Shown here in pieces: positions 17,495 to 26,497 of a stretch of 64,000 nucleotides of DNA. This stretch comes from Geminicoccaceae bacterium (GTDB lineage: Bacteria > Pseudomonadota > Alphaproteobacteria > Geminicoccales > Geminicoccaceae): contig JANQPX010000069.1 of the NCBI GenBank assembly GCA_028285265.1, forward strand, positions 248,001-312,000. The letters run 5' to 3'. How positions within the stretch are numbered: position 1 is the stretch's first letter; each line of letters starts with the position of its first letter. The position numbers and the translations under genes are program-made. The notes below the pieces were generated by a model. That model was given only the letters and a program-made list of their open reading frames with translations, was not told the DNA's origin and made no database searches.

Positions 17495-19927
17495 TCAGGA
17501 TGCCTCCCGGAGTTCGGTTCGAGATGGATCGGTGATGTCGCGAAGCAACGCGGCCTCCTCAGCGAGGCCTTTGGCCTCAAGCCAGCGTGCGGCGAAGCCG
17601 CTCGCATCTTCATTCGCCAGGAGGTGGTCCATCAGTTTCTGATCAGCGGGCGTGCTGGCACCGCAGAACGTTTTCGCGACCATGCCGAGCGAAAGCGAGA
17701 ACAGTCGGTTCCCACGCGGGCTGACCATGTAATAGTCGGATTTAGGTGTCGCCTCGGCGATCAGATCGATCTGACGAGGATTCAGGCCGAAGCGCTGATA
17801 GAAGTTCTTGAGGGCTTCTTCCCGAGCGCGCTGATTGGGAAGGAAAACCCGCTGCGGACAGCTGTCGATGATGGTCGCGGCGATCGAACTCTGCTCGACA
17901 TCGGCAAGGCTCTGGGTGGCGAAAAGAACGCTGACATTCTTCTTGCGGAGCGTCTTCAGCCAGTCCTTGATCTGCGTAGCGAACAGGCTGTTGTCCAGAA
18001 ACAGCCAGGCTTCATCCAGAATCAGCAGGGTCGGCTCGCCCGTGAAATCCTGTTCCAGTCGGTGGAAGATGGTGAGCAGTGTCGGCGTGATGGCGCCGGG
18101 CAGATCGACCAGAGTTTCCATGTCGAAGCAGCGCCAGGAAGCCGTGTTCCACTCACTTGTCGAGGCGTCCAATAGCGCGCCATAGGCACCCTCTAAGGTA
18201 AAAGGTTGAAGCGCCCTTCTGACGTCCTGGTCCTGAACCAAAGACGTCAGAAGGGTCAGCGTCCGCTGCTCATTCGGGAAACCCGCAAGCGAGCCGAGTG
18301 CTGACCAGAGCGAGTCCCGAAGCGTCGGCGTCAGGCTGATGCCTTCCTGATTGAGGACATTGGCTAGCCAGGCTTCGGCGAAACTGCGCTCACTACGCTG
18401 ATCGATCTCGGCGAGCGGCTGCAGCGTCATCGCATCCGGATCGCCGAGGCGGCAATAGCGGCCGCCGACCGCATGGGTGATGGCCTGCGCCGAACTGCCC
18501 TTGTCGAAGATCACCACTTTTGCCTGGTCGTAGCGGAGAAATTGCGCGGCTATCAGTGCCAGCAATGTCGACTTGCCGGCGCCTGTGGGGCCGACGACCA
18601 TGGTGTGGCCGACGTCGCCAGTGTGCAGGTTGAGATAGAAAGGCGTGGCACCCTGGGTCTCACCGACCAACAGTGCAGGCGCATCAAGATGCTGATTTCG
18701 GCGTTCACCCGCCCAGACTGCGGACAGCGGCAGCATGTGGGTGAGGTTGAGCGACGAGACAATCGGTCGTCGGACGTTTCGAAAATTGTGGCCGGGCAAG
18801 GACGAGAGCCATGCGTCCGTTGCATTGAAACTCTCTTCCTTCGAGACGAAGCCCAGCCCGTCGATCTCGCACTTGACCAAGGCAAGCTTCTCGGCGGCGA
18901 GTTCGCGATCCTGATCCCAGACCATGACGACCGGCGTGAAATAGCCAAAGCCGACCGACTCCTCGGCGAGCTCGGTCAGTGCCGCGTCGGCGTCGGCCGC
19001 CTTGTTCAAAGCATCAGTATTGATGAGCGCACTCTCTTCTCTAGAAAGCATCTCCATTAGGAGACGACCGAGACTTTTTCGTTTCGCGAACCATTGCCGC
19101 TGCACGCGGCTTAGTTCGGTCTCGGCATCCTGCTTGTTCAGAAAAAGAAAACGCGACGTCCATCGGTATTCGAAAGGCAGGCTGTTCAGCCGGTCGAGCA
19201 GTGCCGGTATTGTTTCGGTTGGAAATCCATGAACGGCGAGCAGCTTGATCCAGCGATCGCCGAGCATCGGCTCCAGGCCCGGCAACAAATCGGTGTCATA
19301 GAGAAAGGAGTCGAACAGTTGCACGCCTTCGGGCGGTCGAACGTCGATATGAGACCAGGAAAGGCAGTCATGGAGATAGGTGAGTGTCGCACCGTCATCG
19401 AGCGGCTCGATCATCGGCAGCACCGTGCCGAGCAGATCGGTGATCTGTCGGACCGTCTCCCGGTAGGCGGCAATCTGCTCCTCGATCCGGCGATTTTTTC
19501 CCGCCGGTTTGTTCTCGAACAACCAACTTGACGCCGTTGCCGATCGGTCTTCGGGCAGAAGGTAGGACAATGTCAGGAAGAAGGTGCTTGTGAGTTTGGT
19601 GCGGCTATCGCCGAAGAGCTGACGTCGCTCCTCATCGATCAACCAAGCGGCCGGCGGCTCCTGGATCACATCGGGATAGTCGTTCGAAACATAGCGTCTG
19701 GCCTCGACATGCAAGGCCCAACCAGAGCCGAGGCGACGAAGCGCGTTGTTGACCCGTGCCATGGTCGCGGCGAGCTCGGCGGTGGTCGAGCTGTCGAGAT
19801 CCGGGCCACGAAATCGAAAGGTCGTCTGGAGCGAGCCATCCTTGTTCAGCACAATGCCGGGAGCAACGAACACGCCCCAGACGATCAGATCGGAAAGACG
19901 ACCATGGTTCTTGTTGTCAGAAGTCAT
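17495..19927 (-). CDS. trbE: TrbE/VirB4 secretion ATPase
   Basis: The 810-residue cytoplasmic-face ATPase powers pilus assembly and substrate transfer. The N-terminal CagE/VirB4 domain occupies residues 1-400. Walker A V-V-G-P-T-G-A-G-K-S is at about 444-453, Walker B L-L-I-L-D-E-A-W follows, and the L-F-A-T-Q-S motif comes after that. Length is typical. All ATPase motifs are intact. Confidence 0.93.
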   Translation of the reverse strand: MTSDNKNHGRLSDLIVWGVFVAPGIVLNKDGSLQTTFRFRGPDLDSSTTAELAATMARVNNALRRLGSGWALHVEARRYVSNDYPDVIQEPPAAWLIDEERRQLFGDSRTKLTSTFFLTLSYLLPEDRSATASSWLFENKPAGKNRRIEEQIAAYRETVRQITDLLGTVLPMIEPLDDGATLTYLHDCLSWSHIDVRPPEGVQLFDSFLYDTDLLPGLEPMLGDRWIKLLAVHGFPTETIPALLDRLNSLPFEYRWTSRFLFLNKQDAETELSRVQRQWFAKRKSLGRLLMEMLSREESALINTDALNKAADADAALTELAEESVGFGYFTPVVMVWDQDRELAAEKLALVKCEIDGLGFVSKEESFNATDAWLSSLPGHNFRNVRRPIVSSLNLTHMLPLSAVWAGERRNQHLDAPALLVGETQGATPFYLNLHTGDVGHTMVVGPTGAGKSTLLALIAAQFLRYDQAKVVIFDKGSSAQAITHAVGGRYCRLGDPDAMTLQPLAEIDQRSERSFAEAWLANVLNQEGISLTPTLRDSLWSALGSLAGFPNEQRTLTLLTSLVQDQDVRRALQPFTLEGAYGALLDASTSEWNTASWRCFDMETLVDLPGAITPTLLTIFHRLEQDFTGEPTLLILDEAWLFLDNSLFATQIKDWLKTLRKKNVSVLFATQSLADVEQSSIAATIIDSCPQRVFLPNQRAREEALKNFYQRFGLNPRQIDLIAEATPKSDYYMVSPRGNRLFSLSLGMVAKTFCGASTPADQKLMDHLLANEDASGFAARWLEAKGLAEEAALLRDITDPSRTELREAS

Positions 19928-19931
19928 GGCG

Positions 19932-20192
19932 TCAGGCCTCGTAGAAGGGCTTTTCGTGGAGATGCCGCTTCAAAACGTCGAGCCACCAGGCATCATGCCG
20001 TGTCAGCCAGACCGCGATGCCGTGTGCAAAAAGACCGATCGGTAGTGCCAGCCAGAGCTGGCGCAGGCCAAACCCGATCGCCGCGCAAAGCGTCACGTTC
20101 AGGATCGCGAAGGCACGGGGCGTGCCGGCCAAAAGAATCGGCGTGGTCAGGCTGGTGTGCAGCGGCACAGCGATATCGTCAGGCTCGGCCAT
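19932..20192 (-). CDS. trbD: TrbD/VirB3 membrane protein
   Basis: This 86-residue protein has two hydrophobic helices (about 22-58) and the C-terminal motif W-W-L-D-V-L-K-R-H, both characteristic of TrbD/VirB3, the small partner of the VirB4 ATPase. It overlaps trbC by one base and precedes trbE by four. Confidence 0.88.
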   Translation of the reverse strand: MAEPDDIAVPLHTSLTTPILLAGTPRAFAILNVTLCAAIGFGLRQLWLALPIGLFAHGIAVWLTRHDAWWLDVLKRHLHEKPFYEA

Positions 20193-20494
20193 CAGAACGT
20201 CGCCGCGCCGGCAAAACCGAAGAACTGGGGAAAGAAGCTGACCGCAGCAACCGCGACCGAAAGGCCGAACACCGCCTGCAGCAGCTGCTTGGCACCCGCG
20301 CTGACTTCGGTAAGCGCCATCATCAAGCCGGCGACCACGATCGCAATGATCAAAAACGTCTGGAGGACCGGACCGGTCAGGCTGTTGGTGATGGTCTCAA
20401 GCGGTTGCTCCCAAGGAAGGCCGCTTTGGGCTGCCTTTGCTTGACCAGCGGATAGGGCAAGCGAGCTCGATGCTGCAATGATGAACTTCATCAT
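20192..20494 (-). CDS. trbC: TrbC/VirB2 pilin
   Basis: The 100-residue prepilin has a signal peptide ending A-Q-A-K-A, a short polar stretch, then two hydrophobic helices (L-I-I-A-I-V-V-A-G-L-M and V-F-G-L-S-V-A-V-A-A). In RP4 the pilin is trimmed and cyclised by TraF, which is encoded in this element at 593-1096. ATGA overlap with trbB. Confidence 0.9.
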   Translation of the reverse strand: MMKFIIAASSSLALSAGQAKAAQSGLPWEQPLETITNSLTGPVLQTFLIIAIVVAGLMMALTEVSAGAKQLLQAVFGLSVAVAAVSFFPQFFGFAGAATF

Positions 20495-21498
20495 GACGGT
20501 ATCCTCTCAGGGCTGGGTGAAGGCTGCGCCGAAACAACTTCGGCGGTCAGGGTGAGATTGCGGGTTCGATAGGCACCTTGCTCATAGCCATCGACAGCGA
20601 CGACCTCCTCGATCCGCCGTCCCTCGGGACGGCGGCGGATATGAACGACTAGATCGATCGCCTGACCGATCAGCCGGCGCGGCACCTGGCCGGTCACCTC
20701 GCTAAGCAAGTCTTCCAATCGGTGCAGCGCGTCTCTGCCGCTGTTGGCGTGGACAGTGCCGAGACCACCGTCGTGACCGGTGTTCCAGGCCTTCAGCATC
20801 TCCAGAGCAGCAGCGCCGTCCCGGATCTCGCCGACTACGATCCGGTCAGGCCGAAGACGAAGGGTTGTCTGCACGAGATCGCGGATCGTGACTTTGGGCT
20901 CGGTCCGTTTTGTCAGGAGCTGGACTTTGTCCTCGGCGGCGCATTGCAGTTCCACCGTGTCCTCGATCAGGATGACTCGGTCATCTGCGATGACGGGCTC
21001 GGCAAGTAGGGCGTTTAGTAGGGTTGTTTTGCCGCTCGACGTGCCGCCGCTGACCAAGATATTCTTGCGCTCGGCAAGGGCTGTGCGGATCAGATCCAAG
21101 CACTGAGCATTCGCGACGCCATCGGCGACATAGTCATCGAGACGGAAGATGACCGTCGGGCGTTTTCTGATGGTGAAGGTCGGCGCTTTCGCCAAAGGTG
21201 GCAGCACCCCTTGAAAGCGCTCTCCGGTCAGCGGGATGATCCCGGCAACCAGCGGACGGTCTTCGCTCACCGTCTCGCCGATGTGGTGGGCGACCAACCG
21301 AATGATGGCTTCACCGGCGGCCGGATGAAGTTTGCTCTCAGTCTGAACACGACCACGACGAAGCGTATCCAGCCACACCTGGCCGGACGCGTTGACGATC
21401 ACTTCGATCACATCCGGATTGGCGAGAGCATCGCGGATGGCGCCGCCTAGACGGTCATGAAAAGCTTTGATCAGACGCTGCTCGGTTATCTGGAGCAT
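20491..21498 (-). CDS. trbB: TrbB/VirB11 hexameric ATPase
   Basis: This first gene of the pore operon encodes a 335-residue ATPase at the inner face of the membrane. It has Walker A S-G-G-T-S-S-G-K-T-T (149-158), an Asp box I-L-I-E-D-T-V-E-L, a His box with H-D-G-G-L-G-T-V-H-A-N, and V-V-G-E-I-R. GGAGGAGAG precedes the ATG. The ECF-type promoter lies 32 bases upstream. All catalytic motifs are intact. Confidence 0.93.
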   Translation of the reverse strand: MLQITEQRLIKAFHDRLGGAIRDALANPDVIEVIVNASGQVWLDTLRRGRVQTESKLHPAAGEAIIRLVAHHIGETVSEDRPLVAGIIPLTGERFQGVLPPLAKAPTFTIRKRPTVIFRLDDYVADGVANAQCLDLIRTALAERKNILVSGGTSSGKTTLLNALLAEPVIADDRVILIEDTVELQCAAEDKVQLLTKRTEPKVTIRDLVQTTLRLRPDRIVVGEIRDGAAALEMLKAWNTGHDGGLGTVHANSGRDALHRLEDLLSEVTGQVPRRLIGQAIDLVVHIRRRPEGRRIEEVVAVDGYEQGAYRTRNLTLTAEVVSAQPSPSPERIPS

Positions 21499-21529
21499 GA
21501 GCGCTCTCCTCCGATTTGCCTGATCTCCT

Positions 21530-21557
21530 AGATGAATGAGCGGCGTGTTTTATTCCC
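21530..21557 (-). promoter_or_regulatory. ECF-type promoter copy 2 (trb pore operon)
   Basis: On the minus strand it reads GGGAATAAAA, 8 bases, TCATTCATCT, then AGGAG. Boxes, spacing and the AGGAG extension are the same as copy 1 (5894-5922), while the flanking sequences are unrelated. Its position just upstream of trbB places the whole mating-pore operon under the proposed ECF sigma factor. Confidence 0.78.
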
Positions 21558-22130
21558 GAGGAAGAGAAATTTTTTGAATTTTCTCGCGTAATGATCGCAA
21601 TTCGACATCGACCAAAGCAGACAATTGCTGCAACGGTTGAAACCGCATCCAAGGAAGAATGCTGACAGCATCACGGCCGATCCGAGCATCAAGGCAGTCC
21701 GACATTCGTCGGTGATCAGATCATCAGCCTTGCCCCTCGGCCCTTCGCCGTGGGTTGGACTTGGCATATTTTCTTGTTGGCACGGGTGACCTTGACATCC
21801 GCAGACGTCGATCGTTCACTTGAAGCGATCGACGATCGGCAAAAAAAGCGGCGCCCCTTGGGCTGCAGGAGGATATCGGGAGTGGTCAAAGCGGCCTGCC
21901 CAACTATTGCCACAAATGTTCTTCAAGGTTGCTAGTGAGGGTAGCCAGCTGCTAGCTACACATCGCCGGCAGCCGGAGAATCCGCCCGCTTATTATGTTT
22001 GAAGAGAAGTGAATGATATTGACAGGACATAGACGATCAACGATCGGATTAATTATTGCCTAAGTTCAGCATCATTTCCCAAATAGATCTATATTGGGTG
22101 CAAATATCATCGTATAATGGGAATTAGATA
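21558..22130. other. Intergenic region between trbB and the HIT gene
   Basis: I see no supported gene. A 9-bp perfect inverted repeat, CGTCGATCG (21806-21814) with its complement at 21826-21834, is followed by a run of seven A. It could be a terminator for minus-strand transcription or an operator. The DNA turns clearly A+T-rich at about 22000, marking the edge of the cargo block. A TATAAT box lies just upstream of the HIT start. Confidence 0.45.
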
Positions 22131-22763
22131 ATGAATTTTTTACCCGGATGCGTATTTTGTGTACTAAGAGATGATCCAGATCTATCGTCCGAACTGTGGA
22201 ATCAGCCATTATATGAGGGAAAGTTTCATTATATCGTACCAGGCCTGGGCTCGCTCGTACCTGGCTATTTGCTGCTTGTGACCCATGATCATTTTCAGAA
22301 TTTTTCATGTTTGCCTAGCGAAGCTCATCGCGAGTTTCGAGCATTGAAGCTAGCCATTTTCAACTGGACGCGGTTAGTCTATGGTTCTTGCACTGTTTTC
22401 GAACATGGTTCCTTCGGGGACGGAAGTGGTGGGTGTATTGATCACGCTCATCTACATTTTCTTGGTGCAGATATTGATTTAGCAGGACATATTGACCAAA
22501 TAATTGGCGAAAGATATTCGATAAATTCTCCAATCTTGATTTCAGAAGAATCAAGAAACTATTTATACATTCGTCAAAATAGTAATAAAAGCGCAGTTTA
22601 CTATCCGGAAAAGGATCTCGAAAGGCAATATCTAAGAAAAATCTGCGCTAAATTACTTGGAAAACCAGAATTTTGGGATTATCGGTTTCACTTCTTTGAG
22701 GAAAATATACACCACACGATCCGCTCGTTTACGAATAACCCTCCTAATATTAAAATTTCTTAG
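22131..22763 (+). CDS. HIT-family (histidine triad) hydrolase/transferase
   Basis: The 210-residue protein shows C-V-F-C at residues 7-10, likely zinc ligands. It then has P-G-Y-L-L-L-V-T-H-D-H-F, F-E-H-G-S-F-G, and the histidine triad D-H-A-H-L-H-F at 104-110, whose middle histidine is the nucleophile for nucleoside-phosphate bonds. HIT enzymes act on nucleotide anhydrides, AMP-lysine or sugar nucleotides. The gene is A+T-rich and convergent to the four-gene operon at 22854-28036, sharing its base composition, so it may be part of the same cargo. The C-terminal 90 residues match nothing I recognise. Confidence 0.75.
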   Translation: MNFLPGCVFCVLRDDPDLSSELWNQPLYEGKFHYIVPGLGSLVPGYLLLVTHDHFQNFSCLPSEAHREFRALKLAIFNWTRLVYGSCTVFEHGSFGDGSGGCIDHAHLHFLGADIDLAGHIDQIIGERYSINSPILISEESRNYLYIRQNSNKSAVYYPEKDLERQYLRKICAKLLGKPEFWDYRFHFFEENIHHTIRSFTNNPPNIKIS

Positions 22764-22853
22764 GCATAGCTCAGTTTCTCTGTTTTATGCAAAGATCTTC
22801 AATTCCTTCGGAACAGCTGAACAAGCAGCGTTTCGATTCGCATACACATTCCA

Positions 22854-23948
22854 TTACTTAAGGCGACGCGCTACGAACCAAGGATACTGAGAATTAGATT
22901 GCGATTCATCAATTACGTTAAAATTTTCGATGCTAATGGTATCAGCTAAAGCGCGGGTATTGAAGTGTTCTTTATATATTATAAATTCCTCATTTAAATT
23001 TTTTCTATTTTGCAACTTCTTTCTTCCAATCCCAGCAAAGGTTTCGTGTTCAACCTGGCCAGAGTCTGCAACTAGTAATAGACCACCTGATTTTGTCAAC
23101 TTTGAAAGCCTATGCATTGCTTGCTGTTGCAGCTGCCGCGGTAGCAAACTTAGGAAAAAGAAAACGATGATGCAGTCATAGTGCTTTCTTGCATTACCGG
23201 TCTTGCTAAATAAGTGCTTATCGCTAAAAAAATTGGTGTGTATAAGTTTTAAACCTTCGCGCTCACCAAGAAGTTTGATTGCTTGCTTCAGCATAGGAGA
23301 ACTTAGTTCGATACCTACAACATCGTTAGAAAAATTACATAACTGTTCGGTCCAATAACCACTCCCTGACCCAATCTCTAAGATTGATCCCGAGACGTAT
23401 TTTTGAATGAGCTGATGGAGCTCATCCTTTCCCCTCAGTCGATTCCCGACCAAATTGTCCTGGACGATTGTCCTGTGCCGAGATGCAATTGAATCAAAAT
23501 ATTCGTGCATAACTCTCATCTGCTTTTCCTGGCCGTGCTCGGTGTATACACGCTCAATATACTCGACGGCTTCTCGCATTGTTCCAGCGATGAAATCTGC
23601 ATAAGCATGGATAAAAATTCGCTCAGAAAAATCAGTGTTTCCAACGATCGCAATAATGGGAACTTTATAGATATGTGCATGAGCCATCTCAAACACACAT
23701 CCAACGTATCGGTAATCAGGTCGCGAGAGATCTACTAGAAATATGTCAGATTTCTTCAATAACTCCAGATCTCTGGCCGCTATCTCATAGGCTTCATGGG
23801 CAACATTGCGCGGCCTCGATGCTGCAGGATTTACGATCTTGCAAGCGAGGCCTGAAAGCATTCTGGCACATTTCTGATCTGCTTCGATCAACTCTTCATC
23901 GGGGACAGCATCCATCGCACGTCCATAATAAACCGACAGGCTCATCAT
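22854..23948 (-). CDS. Nucleoside deoxyribosyltransferase-like / SAM methyltransferase fusion
   Basis: The N-terminal 125 residues resemble nucleoside 2-deoxyribosyltransferases: V-Y-Y-G-R-A-M at 6-12, a conserved S-D-I-F-L-V-D-L-S-R-P-D (67-78) and G-C-V-F-E-M-A-H-A (83-91), where the E is the position of the family nucleophile. Residues about 165-364 are a class I methyltransferase with I-L-E-I-G-S-G-S-G-Y-W (189-199), V-V-G-I-E-L-S and a hydrophobic motif 4. This fusion is rare. The gene overlaps the preceding one by four bases. A nucleotide or sugar-nucleotide substrate is suggested by the HIT and isomerase-like neighbours but is inferred. Confidence 0.72.
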   Translation of the reverse strand: MMSLSVYYGRAMDAVPDEELIEADQKCARMLSGLACKIVNPAASRPRNVAHEAYEIAARDLELLKKSDIFLVDLSRPDYRYVGCVFEMAHAHIYKVPIIAIVGNTDFSERIFIHAYADFIAGTMREAVEYIERVYTEHGQEKQMRVMHEYFDSIASRHRTIVQDNLVGNRLRGKDELHQLIQKYVSGSILEIGSGSGYWTEQLCNFSNDVVGIELSSPMLKQAIKLLGEREGLKLIHTNFFSDKHLFSKTGNARKHYDCIIVFFFLSLLPRQLQQQAMHRLSKLTKSGGLLLVADSGQVEHETFAGIGRKKLQNRKNLNEEFIIYKEHFNTRALADTISIENFNVIDESQSNSQYPWFVARRLK

Positions 23949-24919
23949 ATTGGGCCTTTCGCTTGTTGTGCTCCGTCGCCAGTGTGAGCGGAGTTTGCCT
24001 CAATAGGTCTTGGCGGTTCTGCAGTGCTCACTGCCCACATAAACCTAAATTGATCATACAACAGTTCATATACTTCAGATCGTCGGTGAAAGACGAGCAA
24101 AGGTAAGCTAGCAGGTACTCTTTGCGAAAGTATATTAGGTGTATAGAAGACCTTGTCCGGGAACATGACCATAGTGAAATACGGCGCATGGTGATATTCG
24201 CCAGACGTGATAGAGCTTCTTGCCATGGCCTTTGCGTTAAGTTCTCTGATTCCTGCACGTGTGCTGTGAAGATCAGTAATAACACGAAGCTGCGCTGACG
24301 GGTGTGAAGTGTTTTGAGGGAAGTTGTTCAAAAACTGATGATACATATCGTATTCGAGCTTCGACCAATCACTAGATCCCCCAACTTTCCATTCTCCGTC
24401 GGAGGCGCGCTCTTCTACAAAAGAACGAACGGGTAATTCGTTGTTGCCGTCTGGGGAGCAATAGATGACTCGAATATTTGCGTCTCTCTTTGGATCAGCT
24501 AGCAACCTTCGAATCGGTTCATGAAAGCGGCTATTTGAGGCTAGAAATAGCCGTAGCGAGGCCCCAGCTATCTGAATCTCACCATCCACATGTGCATTAA
24601 AAGCTGCTTCAATCTCCTCTTCGCTTTCTCGATTCCTTGATGAGTAGAATTTCAAGAGTCCTGCCTCACTGAATTCTCTGCTAAGCATCCAAAGTTCTGA
24701 GTAGCCAGATCGCCGTTTTAACCAGTCAACCATCCAACCCACGGAAAGGGTGAAGAAGAAAGCGCCTCCTAATTGTGCAGCAATAGTTGCGATGAGGCGT
24801 TGCATATCTGTCAGATTAACTTGGAGGGAATATACAAGCCCTCCAATCAATAGGAGAAGCGAGGTTGTCGCAATGCCTCGTAGCGCAAGTTTGTATTTGG
24901 TGCCGAGATCCATATCCAT
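23945..24919 (-). CDS. Membrane protein with PLD-like (catalytically incomplete) domain
   Basis: The 324-residue protein has two transmembrane helices near the N-terminus (about 13-32 and 41-66). A cytoplasmic domain follows that resembles phospholipase D-like domains lacking the HxK pair (I-Q-I-A-G-A-S-L-R-L-F at about 115, then I-R-R-L-L, I-R-V-I-Y-C-S-P). The region Y-H-H-A-P-Y-F-T-M-V-M-F-P-D-K-V-F occupies the place of the second HKD motif. Two-helix proteins with a soluble domain are common membrane effectors in defence systems. It sits four bases from one neighbour and overlaps the other, so it is clearly operonic. Function unproven. Confidence 0.62.
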   Translation of the reverse strand: MDMDLGTKYKLALRGIATTSLLLLIGGLVYSLQVNLTDMQRLIATIAAQLGGAFFFTLSVGWMVDWLKRRSGYSELWMLSREFSEAGLLKFYSSRNRESEEEIEAAFNAHVDGEIQIAGASLRLFLASNSRFHEPIRRLLADPKRDANIRVIYCSPDGNNELPVRSFVEERASDGEWKVGGSSDWSKLEYDMYHQFLNNFPQNTSHPSAQLRVITDLHSTRAGIRELNAKAMARSSITSGEYHHAPYFTMVMFPDKVFYTPNILSQRVPASLPLLVFHRRSEVYELLYDQFRFMWAVSTAEPPRPIEANSAHTGDGAQQAKGPI

Positions 24920-24923
24920 TTTT

Positions 24924-26474
24924 CTAATCTTTCGAGCGAACCCGCATGTTCTTAAGTGAAAAGTTTAGATACGCAGTCGAACTAAGACTTTGTTCATACA
25001 TTGCAAGCAGCATACCCAAGGAAAATGCAGTAAGCTGACCCACAATGAACGTACTAGTTGGTTTGTTCCCGCGCCTCCCCATTTTCATTGCTAACTCACG
25101 CGCAGGGGGGGACGGGCCGATAACCTTTGTGACCTTTTCTGTCGCATCTTCAATCGATCGACCGAGCATCAGCGCTTCGCCATGTCCTATGCCCAAGGCG
25201 GTCAGTTTGTCGTGTTGTTTAGTAGCAGCAGGATGATCTCTTTTCGCTACCAAAATGATGTCAGCAGGCCTGCGCGAAAGGGGCTCATGTAAAGATTCGA
25301 TCAAGTTATTATGTTCACGTGTACCAAGTAACGCTGATGATGTAAGCGATATTCGATCATTTGGGGGCAAGCTTTGATTTAAGTGTACCTCCAATTGTCG
25401 AACGTGAGACGGAAGAAAAGCGAGTCGCTCGTCGAATGGTAGACAAACGCGAGCATCGGCATCAAGAAAATGATCGTACCAGAAACGTATTAGCGCCATA
25501 ATCAGAGGAATATTCTCACTCGTCCGAGCCTTTCGCGTATGCTCATCCATGAAATGACCGCCAGCACAAAACTCAATGTAGTTCTCAAATCCTGAGGAGA
25601 CTGCCAAGGGAATAGCTCCTATTCCCCATAGGAAATGGTCATCAGACATCCAAGAGGGTACAGGAACTGCCTCACGAAAACTTCCAGCAGATAGTCGTTT
25701 CCGTGCCGCTGGAACCACCGGTAAGAGATGTCTTTGTGAAGCTTTTTCACCCTCCAATCCAGCTCCTAACAGTTTGTCTATCTTTTCTGCGATTTTTGTA
25801 AGTCGTTTGATATCAACGGTGCCTAAGATGACTACCAAAGTGGTTTCAAGTACACTTTCGTGCTTATCGAGAATCTTGGCGTCTATAGCCTCTCGATCTG
25901 AACATTCAATCATGCACGGTATAATATCCGAATCTCGTATGACTTCGGCAACCATTTTCAACGAGTCGGCCCATTGCTCGTTTTCGACGAAACAAAGGAT
26001 GTGCCGAAACTTCTCTCCAGTACACGCTGTCCACAGCCCAGATCGAACGCGGCGGCAGATCTCTTTGATGCGCGAGAAGAATTCCGTCGCTTCACGCGAT
26101 TCTTCTACATTGGTTTTTCCCGACAAGTCATCCATATGTGAGCGGAAAAACACATGTGGTAGCTGAAATGGGTCGGCTTGAGAACGTGCGTAGTCGGAAA
26201 GTGATGATTTGCGGCCAAGATCTAAGAGTGACTCCATAATCTGCGTCGAAAGCAGATTTTTGGAGTAATCAAAGAAAAGTTTATCTGAAACTTCAACAGA
26301 ATACAGCTCAGCTCGTTGGGGGGTTTTTGCAAACTCCTCGGCGAGCCGAAGTGATTTGGCTTCATGAACAAGGCCTTGAAGATGAGACCATACTTCATTC
26401 AAATTATTGTTGTCAGGTCGCATCGACACGGCGGCTCCGAAGTCCAAACGATTCTCGAACTGGCCATTGAACAT
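24924..26474 (-). CDS. Degenerate glucose-6-phosphate isomerase-like protein
   Basis: The 516-residue protein keeps the PGI scaffold: F-F-D-Y-S-K-N-L-L (67-75, PGI L-D-Y-S-K-N), W-G-I-G-A-I-P-L-A-V-S-S-G-F-E-N-Y, G-H-F-M-D-E-H-T-R, and F-L-P-S-H-V-R-Q-L-E-V. A histidine in G-T-R-E-H-N may match the catalytic G-T-N-G-Q-H region. The phosphosugar-binding loops (G-I-G-G-S and S-K-T-F-T-T in true PGIs) are replaced by unrelated residues, and the catalytic C-terminal lysine in the E-L-G-K context is S-L-G-M. It is thus probably a pseudoenzyme or has a new ligand. It lies 23 bp downstream of a second PGI-like gene; the two may form a heteromer. Confidence 0.7.
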   Translation of the reverse strand: MFNGQFENRLDFGAAVSMRPDNNNLNEVWSHLQGLVHEAKSLRLAEEFAKTPQRAELYSVEVSDKLFFDYSKNLLSTQIMESLLDLGRKSSLSDYARSQADPFQLPHVFFRSHMDDLSGKTNVEESREATEFFSRIKEICRRVRSGLWTACTGEKFRHILCFVENEQWADSLKMVAEVIRDSDIIPCMIECSDREAIDAKILDKHESVLETTLVVILGTVDIKRLTKIAEKIDKLLGAGLEGEKASQRHLLPVVPAARKRLSAGSFREAVPVPSWMSDDHFLWGIGAIPLAVSSGFENYIEFCAGGHFMDEHTRKARTSENIPLIMALIRFWYDHFLDADARVCLPFDERLAFLPSHVRQLEVHLNQSLPPNDRISLTSSALLGTREHNNLIESLHEPLSRRPADIILVAKRDHPAATKQHDKLTALGIGHGEALMLGRSIEDATEKVTKVIGPSPPARELAMKMGRRGNKPTSTFIVGQLTAFSLGMLLAMYEQSLSSTAYLNFSLKNMRVRSKD

Positions 26475-26497
26475 TTACGCATATAGTGGTCATGTAT

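Noticed and set aside
21528..21767. 79-codon minus-strand frame rich in Cys and hydrophobic residues upstream of trbB
   Set aside because: It overlaps the promoter, lacks a ribosome-binding site and has no recognisable motif.
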